This document shows positions 13,334-20,305 of a stretch of DNA of 20,305 nt, one piece after another. The position numbers and the translations under genes are program-made. The stretch comes from Chloroflexota bacterium (GTDB lineage: Bacteria; Chloroflexota; Chloroflexia; Thermomicrobiales; UBA6265), in NCBI GenBank assembly GCA_023389575.1, contig JAEWEG010000053.1:1-20305 (forward strand). Reading direction: 5' to 3'. Positions within the stretch are counted from its first letter, which is position 1, and every line of letters starts with the position of its first letter. The notes beneath the pieces were generated by a model, which saw nothing but the letters and a program-made list of their open reading frames with translations, searched no databases and had not been told where the DNA came from.

Positions 13334-16300
13334 ATGAAGGAAGCGCCCGCCGTCTTTTACGACGCCGTCGCGGTGAGCGAGCAGAGCACCGTGGTGGCCG
13401 AGGCGCCAGCGACGTATTCGGCGGGCGTGGCCTACCAGTCCGAGGCCCAACTCGAGCAGGACTTCATCGATCTGCTGACGACGCAGGCGTACGACCACCT
13501 GAAGATCGCCAGCGAAACGCATCTGATCACCAACCTGCGGGCGCAACTCGAAACGCTCAACGGCATCGTCTTCTCCGATGCCGAGTGGCAGCGGTTCTTC
13601 AGCCAGAAGATTGCCGGTGCGAACGACGGGATCGAGGAAAAGACCGTCCGCCTCCAGGACGATCACGTCCAGACGCTGGAGCGGGACGACGGTAGCACCA
13701 AGAACGTGCGCCTGATCGACAAGTCCAACATCCACAACAACCGGTTACAGGTGATCAACCAATACGCGATCGGGCAGAAGGGCGGAGCGACGTTCGACAA
13801 CCGCTACGACGTCACGATCCTGGTCAACGGCCTGCCGCTGGTGCATGTGGAACTGAAGCGGCGCGGGGTGGATATCCGCGAGGCGTTTAACCAGATCGAC
13901 CGCTACCAGCGGGATTCGTTCTGGGCGGGGTCCGGGCTGTTCGAGTACGTGCAGTTGTTCGTCATCTCCAACGGCACCTACACCAAGTACTACTCGAACA
14001 CGACACGCCGCCAGCACCTGGACGAAAACACCGGCAAGAAGAAGGCGCGGAAGACATCCAACTCCTTCGAGTTCACCTCGTGGTGGGCCGACGCGAGCAA
14101 CAAGCCGATCACGGAGTTGACCGCCTTCGCGCGGACGTTCTTCGCCCGGCACACGCTGTTGAACATCCTGACGAAGTACTGCGTGCTGACGGCGGACAAA
14201 ATGCTGCTGGTGATGCGGCCGTACCAGATCGCGGCGACCGAGCGGATCCTGAGCCGGGTGGTCATCTCCACCAACGCCAAACGGCTCGGCAGAATCGACG
14301 CGGGCGGCTACGTGTGGCACACGACCGGGTCGGGCAAGACGCTCACCAGCTTCAAGGCCGCGCAACTGGCGACCCGGCTGCCGAGCGTCAACAAGGTACT
14401 GTTCGTGGTCGACCGCAAGGACCTCGATTACCAGACGATGCGGGAGTACGACCGGTTCGAGAAGGGAGCGGCCAACTCCAATACCTCGACGCGCGTGCTA
14501 AAGCAGCAACTGGAAGACCCGGCCGCGAAGATCATTATCACGACGATCCAGAAGCTGGCGACCTTCATCAACGCCAACAAGGGGCACGAAATCTACGGCG
14601 GACACATCGTGATCATCTTCGACGAGTGCCACCGGTCGCAGTTCGGCGACATGCATACCGCGATCACCAGGGCGTTCAAGCGGTACAACCTGTTCGGCTT
14701 CACCGGCACGCCGATCTTCGCGGCGAATTCCAGCAGCGGTGGCAATCCTCGGCTGAAAACGACCGAGCAGGCGTTCGGCGACAAGCTGCACACCTACACG
14801 ATCGTGGACGCGATCAGCGACAAGAACGTACTGCCGTTCCGAATCGACTACGTCAACACCATCAAGCTTCCGGAGGGCGTCAAGGACAAGAAGGTCGCGG
14901 CGATCGACACCGAAAAGGCATTGCTGGCCCCCGAGCGGGTGCGGCAGGTGGTGGAGTACACCCGGGAGCACTTCGACCAGAAGACGAAACGGGCCAGCCA
15001 CTACGTGCTGGGGGAGAAGCGCCTGCGTGGGTTCAACTCCCTCTTCGCGACCGCGTCGATCGAGGCCGCGCGGCGCTACTACGCCGAGTTCAGGACGCAG
15101 CAGGCGGACCTGCCTTCGGACAAGCGGCTGAAGGTGGGCCTGATCTACTCCTACGCCGCCAACGAGGCGGTGGAGGATGGGGCGCTCGACGAGGAAGGGT
15201 TCGATCCGGAAGGGTTGCCACAGGACGCGCGCACGTTCCTCGAAGAGGCGATCCAGGACTACAACGCGCTCTATGGCACGAGCTACGACACGTCGGCGGA
15301 CAAGTTCCAGAACTACTACAAGGACCTCTCGCAGCGGCTGAAGCAGCGCGAGATCGACCTGGTGATCGTGGTCAACATGTTCCTGACCGGGTTCGACGCG
15401 ACGACGCTGAACACGCTGTGGGTGGACAAGAACCTGCGGATGCATGGGCTGATCCAGGCGTATTCGCGCACGAACCGGATCCTGAATTCGGTGAAAACCT
15501 ACGGCAATATCGTCTCCTTCCGCGACCTGGACCAGGAAACGAACGACGCGATCGCCTTGTTCGGCAACAAGGAAGCGCGTGGCATAGTGCTGCTCAAGCC
15601 CTATGGGGAGTACTACGAGCAATACGAGGAGAAGGTGGCCGACCTGCTGGAGAGCTTCCCGCTGGGGGTGATGCCGGTTGGCGAGTCGGCCCAGAAGGCA
15701 TTCATCATGCTGTTCGGTTCGATCCTGAAGCTGGAAAACATCCTCACCGCGTTCGATGAGTTCGCCGGGAATGAGCGCCTCACTCCCTTCGAGGGCCAGG
15801 ATTACCGGAGCATGTACCTGGAGCTTTACGCACAGTTCCGGGCGAAGGAGGCCATCGAGCGAGAGCCGATCAATGACGATATCGTGTTCGAGATCGAGCT
15901 GATCAAGCAGGTCGAGGTCAATGTCGACTACATCCTGATGCTGGTGGAGAAGTACCGCAAGGAAAAGAGCGATGGGGACGACAAGGAACTGAAGGACTCG
16001 ATCTTCCGGGCCGTGGATGCTTCGCCGACGCTGCGGAACAAGAAGGATCTGATCGAGGACTTCGTCGACTCCGTGTCGGCCACTGGCGTGATCGGCGACG
16101 AGTGGCGGGCGTTCATTCGCGAGCGCAGGGACCGGGAACTGGCCGAGATCATCGAGGCCGAGGGGTTGCACGCGGAACCGGCCCGGAAGTTCATCGAGGC
16201 CGCGTTCCGGGACGGCGCGGTGCAGACAAGCGGGACCGCGATCACGCGGGTGCTGCCGCCGGTGTCACGGTTCGCGGCCGGTGGCGGTCATGGCGAGAAG

Positions 16301-16363
16301 AAGCAGCGGGTGCTGGATCGGCTGGGGGCGTTCGTGGAGCGGTTCATGGGGCTGGGCGGCTGA
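13334..16363 (+). CDS. hsdR: Type I restriction endonuclease/translocase subunit HsdR
   Basis: A 1009-residue motor and nuclease subunit. The N-terminal nuclease domain has the PD-(D/E)xK residues D159 (NRYDVTI) and E173-x-K175 (VHVELKRR). The superfamily 2 helicase core follows with Walker A TGSGKT (GSGKT at 332-336), the DECH box at 430-433, FTGTPI as motif III, and QAYSRTNRI as motif VI. The rest is the helical C-terminal region that docks on the methylase core. All key residues are present, so it should pump DNA and cut far from the site. The ATG at 13334 has AGGAG eight bases before it. A longer frame from 13238 would translate the repeats and is rejected. It may be transcribed partly apart from hsdM-mrr-hsdS because of the repeat-filled gap. 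Confidence 0.97.
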   Translation: MKEAPAVFYDAVAVSEQSTVVAEAPATYSAGVAYQSEAQLEQDFIDLLTTQAYDHLKIASETHLITNLRAQLETLNGIVFSDAEWQRFFSQKIAGANDGIEEKTVRLQDDHVQTLERDDGSTKNVRLIDKSNIHNNRLQVINQYAIGQKGGATFDNRYDVTILVNGLPLVHVELKRRGVDIREAFNQIDRYQRDSFWAGSGLFEYVQLFVISNGTYTKYYSNTTRRQHLDENTGKKKARKTSNSFEFTSWWADASNKPITELTAFARTFFARHTLLNILTKYCVLTADKMLLVMRPYQIAATERILSRVVISTNAKRLGRIDAGGYVWHTTGSGKTLTSFKAAQLATRLPSVNKVLFVVDRKDLDYQTMREYDRFEKGAANSNTSTRVLKQQLEDPAAKIIITTIQKLATFINANKGHEIYGGHIVIIFDECHRSQFGDMHTAITRAFKRYNLFGFTGTPIFAANSSSGGNPRLKTTEQAFGDKLHTYTIVDAISDKNVLPFRIDYVNTIKLPEGVKDKKVAAIDTEKALLAPERVRQVVEYTREHFDQKTKRASHYVLGEKRLRGFNSLFATASIEAARRYYAEFRTQQADLPSDKRLKVGLIYSYAANEAVEDGALDEEGFDPEGLPQDARTFLEEAIQDYNALYGTSYDTSADKFQNYYKDLSQRLKQREIDLVIVVNMFLTGFDATTLNTLWVDKNLRMHGLIQAYSRTNRILNSVKTYGNIVSFRDLDQETNDAIALFGNKEARGIVLLKPYGEYYEQYEEKVADLLESFPLGVMPVGESAQKAFIMLFGSILKLENILTAFDEFAGNERLTPFEGQDYRSMYLELYAQFRAKEAIEREPINDDIVFEIELIKQVEVNVDYILMLVEKYRKEKSDGDDKELKDSIFRAVDASPTLRNKKDLIEDFVDSVSATGVIGDEWRAFIRERRDRELAEIIEAEGLHAEPARKFIEAAFRDGAVQTSGTAITRVLPPVSRFAAGGGHGEKKQRVLDRLGAFVERFMGLGG

Positions 16364-16445
16364 GCCATACTGACAAATGGCTTTCCTGGATGGGTGTCAC
16401 GGGACGCAGGGTTCTGTTCTGGTTTCACGATGAACGGAGCTAGTC

Positions 16446-16736
16446 ATGTTTGGAATCTTCAAGTCGAAGGGCAAATCCAAGAACAAAGCAAGGTCCAAAA
16501 ACAAGGCAAGTTCGAAGTCTCCAGCAAAGTCAACGAAGTCGAAAAGAAAGCGCACGAGTTCAGGAAACTACACCAACTGGAAGGCGCGGCGTGCAGAGAC
16601 GTTTGAGCGAGATGGTCACCGGTGCCAGAGATGCGGGGCCACCAAGCGTTTGCAGGCCCATCACACGAGTTATAGAACCCAAAAGCTCATCACCCTCTGT
16701 CACTCTTGCCATCAGAAAGAGCATGGTTACGAGTGA
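16446..16736 (+). CDS. Small HNH-type nuclease with Lys/Ser-rich N-terminus
   Basis: A 96-residue protein in two parts. Residues 6-37 are almost only Lys, Ser, Asn, Ala and Arg (KSKGKSKNKARSKNKASSK), a disordered DNA-binding-like tail. Residues 41-96 form a compact zinc-containing HNH domain: C60-x2-C63, the AHH motif at 71-73, C85-x2-C88 and H93. HNH nucleases nick or cut DNA in restriction, phage packaging and mobile elements. GGAG lies six bases before the ATG. The gene is 82 bases downstream of hsdR on the same strand. It has about 50 % GC (151 of 300 bases at 16441-16740), well below its neighbours, which suggests recent acquisition. It could be an added defence nuclease or an unrelated passenger. 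Confidence 0.82.
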   Translation: MFGIFKSKGKSKNKARSKNKASSKSPAKSTKSKRKRTSSGNYTNWKARRAETFERDGHRCQRCGATKRLQAHHTSYRTQKLITLCHSCHQKEHGYE

Positions 16737-16792
16737 TTCCAAAGACCTGGGCTAAGAACTATGGCCGTATCGAGATCAAGTAGTCGAGGGCC

Positions 16793-16828
16793 GACCGGCT
16801 TCCGGATCGATTGTGATCGGGGCCGGTC
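16793..16828. other. Inverted repeat in the gap after the HNH gene
   Basis: GACCGGC (16793-16799) pairs with GCCGGTC (16822-16828), with additional partial pairing inside the loop (GGATC with GATCG-type bases). It sits about 60 bases after the HNH stop. No T-run follows, so it is at best a weak or factor-dependent terminator. Confidence 0.3.
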
Positions 16829-17014
16829 AGGTCTTTAACGAGAATCCGATCGAAACCCTCCAAAACCTATGGACAAGAATCGGGGGCGGGCGTACCGTGT
16901 GCCAGCACATGACACGAGCAACGATGGGCGGCGCGGATGTCGCCGCCGGCGCATTGCTCGGTTCGCTGGACGCCACGCGTCGTGCCCGGTTTCACGCCCA
17001 TGGAAGGACCTTCG

Positions 17015-18307
17015 ATGACCGACCCCTCGTCCGCTGGCAGTTCGCCGTCATCTCCCAGCCTCCGGCTTGGCGTGGTGGGGGCGGCGCGGATTCTTAACGC
17101 CCACCTGCGCGGGATCAGGCTCATCCGCGAGGCGGGCCTGGCCGATGTGCGGGTGACCGCGATCGCGGCCCGGCGGCTGGAGGACGCGGCCACCTTCCGC
17201 CTGCGCGGGGAGGGGCCGCCGCCGCGGCCGCCCGTCTCCACCAACGAGAAGGACCCGCTGGGCGCGCCGCATCTGTACGTCAGCGACTTGCATCCCGATA
17301 CCCTGCCGGAGCTGTATGACGACTGGCGGGCGATGCTGGAAGCCGACGATATCGACGCGGTGCTGATCCTGGCGCCGGTTGGCCTGCACCACACCATGGC
17401 GCTGGACGCGATCGCGGCCGGGAAGCACGTGCTGCTCGAGAAGCCGTTCGCGATCAGCGTGCGGGCGGCGCGCCAGATCGTGGACGCCGCCGCCGCGAGG
17501 GGCGTGACGGTTGGCGTGGCCGAGAGCGTGCGGTACACCGAGCCGACTCGGGCTGCCCGCTGGGTGATCGACCAGGGAATGCTGGGCGACCTGCAGCTGT
17601 GGATTTCGGGCGGGATCGGCGGGGGCGAGTGGGGGCCGGACAACATCGTGGCCCGCACGCCCTGGCGTCACCAGAAGCTGCCCGGTGGCGGTGGTCCTTC
17701 CATTGATTGGGGCGTGCACCTGTTCCACAACATCCGCTACCTGATGGGATCGGTGGCCGAGATCAGCGCCTACACCGCGATTCTGGAGCCCGAGCGGTTC
17801 GAGCGGGACCAGCATGGCAACGTGCTGGCGTCGGTCACCAACGAGGTGGAGGATGCGTTCTTCGCCAACCTGCGGTTCGAAAACGGCGCGATTGGGACGA
17901 CGTTCGGCGGCTGGGCCGGTCGGGGCGCGGGGAGTGGTCTCGCCAAGGGCTCCACGATCTACGGCACCGGCGGTTCGCTGGTGGGCAATGAGGTGACGCT
18001 GGACAGCGGCCTCGGTGGGATCACCACCGACCTCTACGCCCGCGGGGCCGGCGCGGCCACCCGGGAGGCGACCTTCCCGGGTGGCATCACCGACGCGTTC
18101 GCGCTGGAGATGCTCGATTTCATCAACGCCATCCAGACGAAGACCCCGATGGAAGCCTCGGGGGAGGAAGGGCTCATGGACCTGGCGACGGCGTTCACCC
18201 TGCTCGAATCGGCCACGCTCAACCGGCCGGTGACGGTCGACGAGGTGGTCGCCGGAACGGTCGATGCCTACCAGGCGGAGATCGACGCGCATTATGGACT
18301 GGATTGA
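17015..18307 (+). CDS. Gfo/Idh/MocA-family oxidoreductase (first of three)
   Basis: A 430-residue NAD(P)-dependent dehydrogenase. The Rossmann motif GVVGAARI is at 19-26, the catalytic EKP motif at 142-144 (LLEKPFA), and the C-terminal-domain motif GGGGPSIDWGVHLFHN puts D231 and H235 at the usual acid/histidine positions. It is longer than the usual 330-390 residues because of extra loops, including a Pro-rich one around 66-75 (GEGPPPRPPV). Family members oxidise or reduce sugars, inositols, amino sugars or related alcohols; the substrate is not evident. The ATG at 17015 is preferred over one at 17000 because GGAAGG lies eight bases before it. The same-direction neighbours are also Gfo/Idh/MocA enzymes, so a carbohydrate or polyol pathway is likely. 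Confidence 0.93.
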   Translation: MTDPSSAGSSPSSPSLRLGVVGAARILNAHLRGIRLIREAGLADVRVTAIAARRLEDAATFRLRGEGPPPRPPVSTNEKDPLGAPHLYVSDLHPDTLPELYDDWRAMLEADDIDAVLILAPVGLHHTMALDAIAAGKHVLLEKPFAISVRAARQIVDAAAARGVTVGVAESVRYTEPTRAARWVIDQGMLGDLQLWISGGIGGGEWGPDNIVARTPWRHQKLPGGGGPSIDWGVHLFHNIRYLMGSVAEISAYTAILEPERFERDQHGNVLASVTNEVEDAFFANLRFENGAIGTTFGGWAGRGAGSGLAKGSTIYGTGGSLVGNEVTLDSGLGGITTDLYARGAGAATREATFPGGITDAFALEMLDFINAIQTKTPMEASGEEGLMDLATAFTLLESATLNRPVTVDEVVAGTVDAYQAEIDAHYGLD

Positions 18308-18686
18308 TACCGAATTCGCTTGATCATTGGAGGTTTTGGCCACGGAGCTTGTGCCCCATCACCAGGCGAAGACACGCGATTCGCCGCTACCGGGTTCAGG
18401 AAGTCTTCAACAGGGACCGGTATGACATCCAGATGACGGCTACGGAGAGTTCACCTTGAAGCATGCGGACGCCCCTCCGCCGGGACGGGGCACCAGGGCT
18501 GGCCGGGGATTGGCGATGGCCATCACGGGCGGCGATTCGGGTCTGCTTGGGCCCAGGGAGGTCTGGCGAGGGGATTCGCGACGAACCCCATGAGAACGAA
18601 CAGGCTCCGGGCGCGACTTGGAGGCGCCGGGGCAAGGGCCACGTCACAGGCACGATCTCACCTCTCGATGGAGGGACGCAGAACAG
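18308..18686. other. 379-bp stretch without a recognisable gene
   Basis: The gap between the first two oxidoreductase genes contains only short open frames with poor composition, and no family-like sequence on either strand. No strong promoter, terminator with a T-run or RNA gene was seen. A GAGGG at 18671-18675 probably serves as the ribosome site of the next gene. It may hold a promoter for the second and third oxidoreductase genes. Confidence 0.5.
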
Positions 18687-19790
18687 ATGGACGCGTCAAC
18701 ACATAACGGTTCGGAACGACAGCTTGGCATTGGCGTGATTGGGTGCGGCGGGATCGCGCGTCACGCGCACCTGCCGAACATTGCCCGCAACCCGCGCACG
18801 AAACTGGTGGCGGTGTGCGATATCGACATCGACCGGGCGAAGGCGTTCGCCGAAGAGTTCGGCGATGGCACGACGGCGGCGTACCAGGACTACCAGGAAC
18901 TGCTGGCCAACCCGGACGTGGACATGGTGTGCGTCACCACCTGGGCGGCGGCGCATGCCGCGCCGGTGATCGCGGCCGCGCAGGCCGGGAAGCACATCCT
19001 GTGCGAGAAGCCGATCGCGATTTCGCTGGCCGACGCCGACGCCATGGTGGCGGCCGCGCACGAGGCCGGGGTCAAGTTCTCGATGGGCTACCAGCCGCGG
19101 TTCGGCAATGCCTGGCCCCGCGTGAAGCAGATCATCGATGAGGGGCTGCTTGGCGAAATCATGGGGTTCACCTCCACCTCGGCCGGGCCGTCGGCCCACG
19201 GAGTGCCGTGGTTCCTGAAGAAGGACCTGGCCGGCGGGGGCATCCTGATCGACTGGGGGATCTACACCGCCTACACCATCAACTGGTGGCTGGGGCAGGT
19301 GGACCGCGTCTACGCCACCTCGAAGACCTTCCGTAAGGAAGTGATGGTGCGGGGCGAGTTGCTGACCGATGTGGACGTGGAGGATACGGTCGCCGCGCAC
19401 CTGGAGTTCGCCAGCGGCGCGATGGGCACCTGGTACAGCGCCTGGGCCGTGAAGGCGGGCCATGGCGGCACCACCATCGACGGCCGCGAGGGCTCGCTGG
19501 TGATCCAGGGCAAGACGATTCGCCTGAAGAGCACGCGGATCAACGATCCGGACTACCTGTCCGGCTGGCACGAGATCGATGTGACCGAGCCGCCGCTGGT
19601 GGACATGCACTATCGCAAGATCGAGCACCTAGTGGATTCGATCCTGGACGATACGCCGTTGCTGCTGACCGGCGAGGACGGCCGCGACGCGCTGGAGCTG
19701 GTGCTGGCGATCTACAAGTCGGCCGAAACCCGCCAGCCGATCGATTTGCCGATGGCGCGCGAGGCGCTGCTGGCCGAAGTTGCCGATTAG
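18687..19790 (+). CDS. Gfo/Idh/MocA-family oxidoreductase (second of three)
   Basis: A 367-residue NAD(P)-dependent dehydrogenase of normal family length. The Rossmann motif GVIGCGGIA is at 16-24. An acidic residue after the second strand (VAVCDIDIDRA) favours NAD over NADP. EKP is at 107-109 (LCEKPIA). In the C-terminal motif LAGGGILIDWGIYTAY, D189 is kept but Tyr 193 stands where many relatives have His. Tyr at this place is known in the dihydrodiol dehydrogenase/GFOR-like branch, so this is a subfamily marker rather than a defect. The ATG at 18687 follows GAGGG by about 11 bases; an earlier frame extension to 18618 has no protein-like character. The third oxidoreductase begins 39 bases after its stop, so these two are probably one operon. 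Confidence 0.94.
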   Translation: MDASTHNGSERQLGIGVIGCGGIARHAHLPNIARNPRTKLVAVCDIDIDRAKAFAEEFGDGTTAAYQDYQELLANPDVDMVCVTTWAAAHAAPVIAAAQAGKHILCEKPIAISLADADAMVAAAHEAGVKFSMGYQPRFGNAWPRVKQIIDEGLLGEIMGFTSTSAGPSAHGVPWFLKKDLAGGGILIDWGIYTAYTINWWLGQVDRVYATSKTFRKEVMVRGELLTDVDVEDTVAAHLEFASGAMGTWYSAWAVKAGHGGTTIDGREGSLVIQGKTIRLKSTRINDPDYLSGWHEIDVTEPPLVDMHYRKIEHLVDSILDDTPLLLTGEDGRDALELVLAIYKSAETRQPIDLPMAREALLAEVAD

Positions 19791-19829
19791 CCAGGCCACA
19801 ATACGAACGACGAAAGGACACCACCTTCC

Positions 19830-20305
19830 ATGACCGAGAAGATTCGCCTGGGTTTTGTTGGAGGCGACCACCTCCACTTCAACGACCTGCTGAAGAACGC
19901 GCTCGACTGCCCCACCGCCGAGGTGGTGGGTGCCGTGATCGACGACGAGGAACTGCGGGCCTGGTTCGACGAGCAGTATCCCGACCTGCGGACGTTCGAC
20001 GACGAGGATGAGTTCTACGAGGTCACCGATCCGAACGCGATCGTGACCTGCGCGAACAACCGCGACGCGGCCGCGATCGTGGAAGGCGCGGCGATCCGTG
20101 GCGTGCACGTGATGAAGGAGAAGCCGATGGCGGCTTCGCTGGCGATCGCGGAGCAGATGGCGACCACGGCGGCGCGTCACGATATCCGGCTGATGGTGAA
20201 CTGGCCGACGAACTGGTCGCCCGCGATTCACCACCTGAAGACGCTGGTGGACCAGGGCGCGATCGGCAAGGTGTGGCAGATCCATCACCGGGCCGGGCAC
20301 GGCGG
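19830..20305 (+). CDS. Gfo/Idh/MocA-family oxidoreductase (third of three), cut by window end
   Basis: The 158 visible residues run off the right edge without a stop. They show an N-terminal Rossmann start of unusual form (IRLGFVGGDHLHF, positions 5-17), where the second and third glycines of GxGxxG are not all kept. An ITC-type strand follows (AIVTCANNRDAA at 70-81), then the conserved EKP at 97-99 (VMKEKPMA). LMVNWPTNWSPAIHHLKTLVDQGAIGKVWQIHHR afterwards is typical of the start of the C-terminal domain. The ATG at 19830 is preceded by AAAGGA at about 12 bases. The altered glycine motif and His/Asp there may mean a different cofactor grip. The substrate is unknown; position and spacing suggest it works with the second oxidoreductase. 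Confidence 0.88.
   Translation, partial: MTEKIRLGFVGGDHLHFNDLLKNALDCPTAEVVGAVIDDEELRAWFDEQYPDLRTFDDEDEFYEVTDPNAIVTCANNRDAAAIVEGAAIRGVHVMKEKPMAASLAIAEQMATTAARHDIRLMVNWPTNWSPAIHHLKTLVDQGAIGKVWQIHHRAGHG

Noticed and set aside
14080..16171. Large frames on both strands inside hsdR (14080-15759 plus, 14498-16171 minus)
   Set aside because: They overlap a complete HsdR with all motifs; their residues are GC-driven (Gly, Arg, Leu, His) without family features.
16867..18343. Minus-strand frames opposite the first oxidoreductase gene (16867-17658 and 17048-18343)
   Set aside because: Antisense shadows of a gene with Rossmann and EKP motifs.

Overview
The window is a GC-rich (mostly about 60-70 %), gene-dense bacterial chromosome segment. 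Several families fit a high-GC, F420-using, monoderm-like lineage, and my best guess is Chloroflexota (Thermomicrobia/Sphaerobacter-like), with Actinobacteria as the alternative. These families are an ECF41/SigJ sigma factor with a SnoaL tail, two PPOX-fold proteins (one of the Rv0121 type), a short UvrA2-like ABC protein, a creatininase-family amidohydrolase and many Gfo/Idh/MocA dehydrogenases. This placement is inference; there is no rRNA or tRNA in the window to settle it.

Region 1 (1-4483) is a divergent locus. Leftward, a chain VOC protein - PPOX protein - (131-bp gap with a 12-bp palindrome) - DUF1801 protein - UvrA2-like ATPase runs off the window edge. Rightward lie an ECF41-type sigma factor and a SRPBCC protein. 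The 84-bp divergent gap contains, on the minus strand, a TGTCACA / 16-nt spacer / CGTC pair, which is the promoter signature I associate with ECF41 sigma factors. The sigma factor therefore probably drives the VOC-PPOX pair.

Region 2 (4547-8661) holds mostly housekeeping or orphan enzymes. These are a DinB-fold protein (minus), a creatininase-family hydrolase overlapping a YegS-like lipid kinase (plus), a strong hairpin between convergent genes, a secreted cysteine-containing protein with a Pro/Thr/Glu-rich tail (minus), and an Rv0121-type PPOX protein (plus).

Region 3 (8662-16736) is a defence island. An 824-bp non-coding stretch with an AT-rich part, a probable terminator and repeat sequences precedes hsdM - mrr-like endonuclease - hsdS. 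These three genes are joined by two 4-base ATGA stop/start overlaps. A 169-bp repeat-filled gap follows, then hsdR and a small basic HNH nuclease. The HsdS central linker carries a 12-bp (ELEA) tandem repeat of the type known to change target spacing in type IC enzymes. Its second target-recognition domain is clearly poorer in GC than its surroundings.

Region 4 (17015-20305) carries three Gfo/Idh/MocA-family NAD(P)-dependent oxidoreductases in the same direction, the last one cut by the window end. They probably belong to a sugar or polyol catabolic cluster that continues to the right. A 379-bp stretch with no recognisable gene separates the first from the second.
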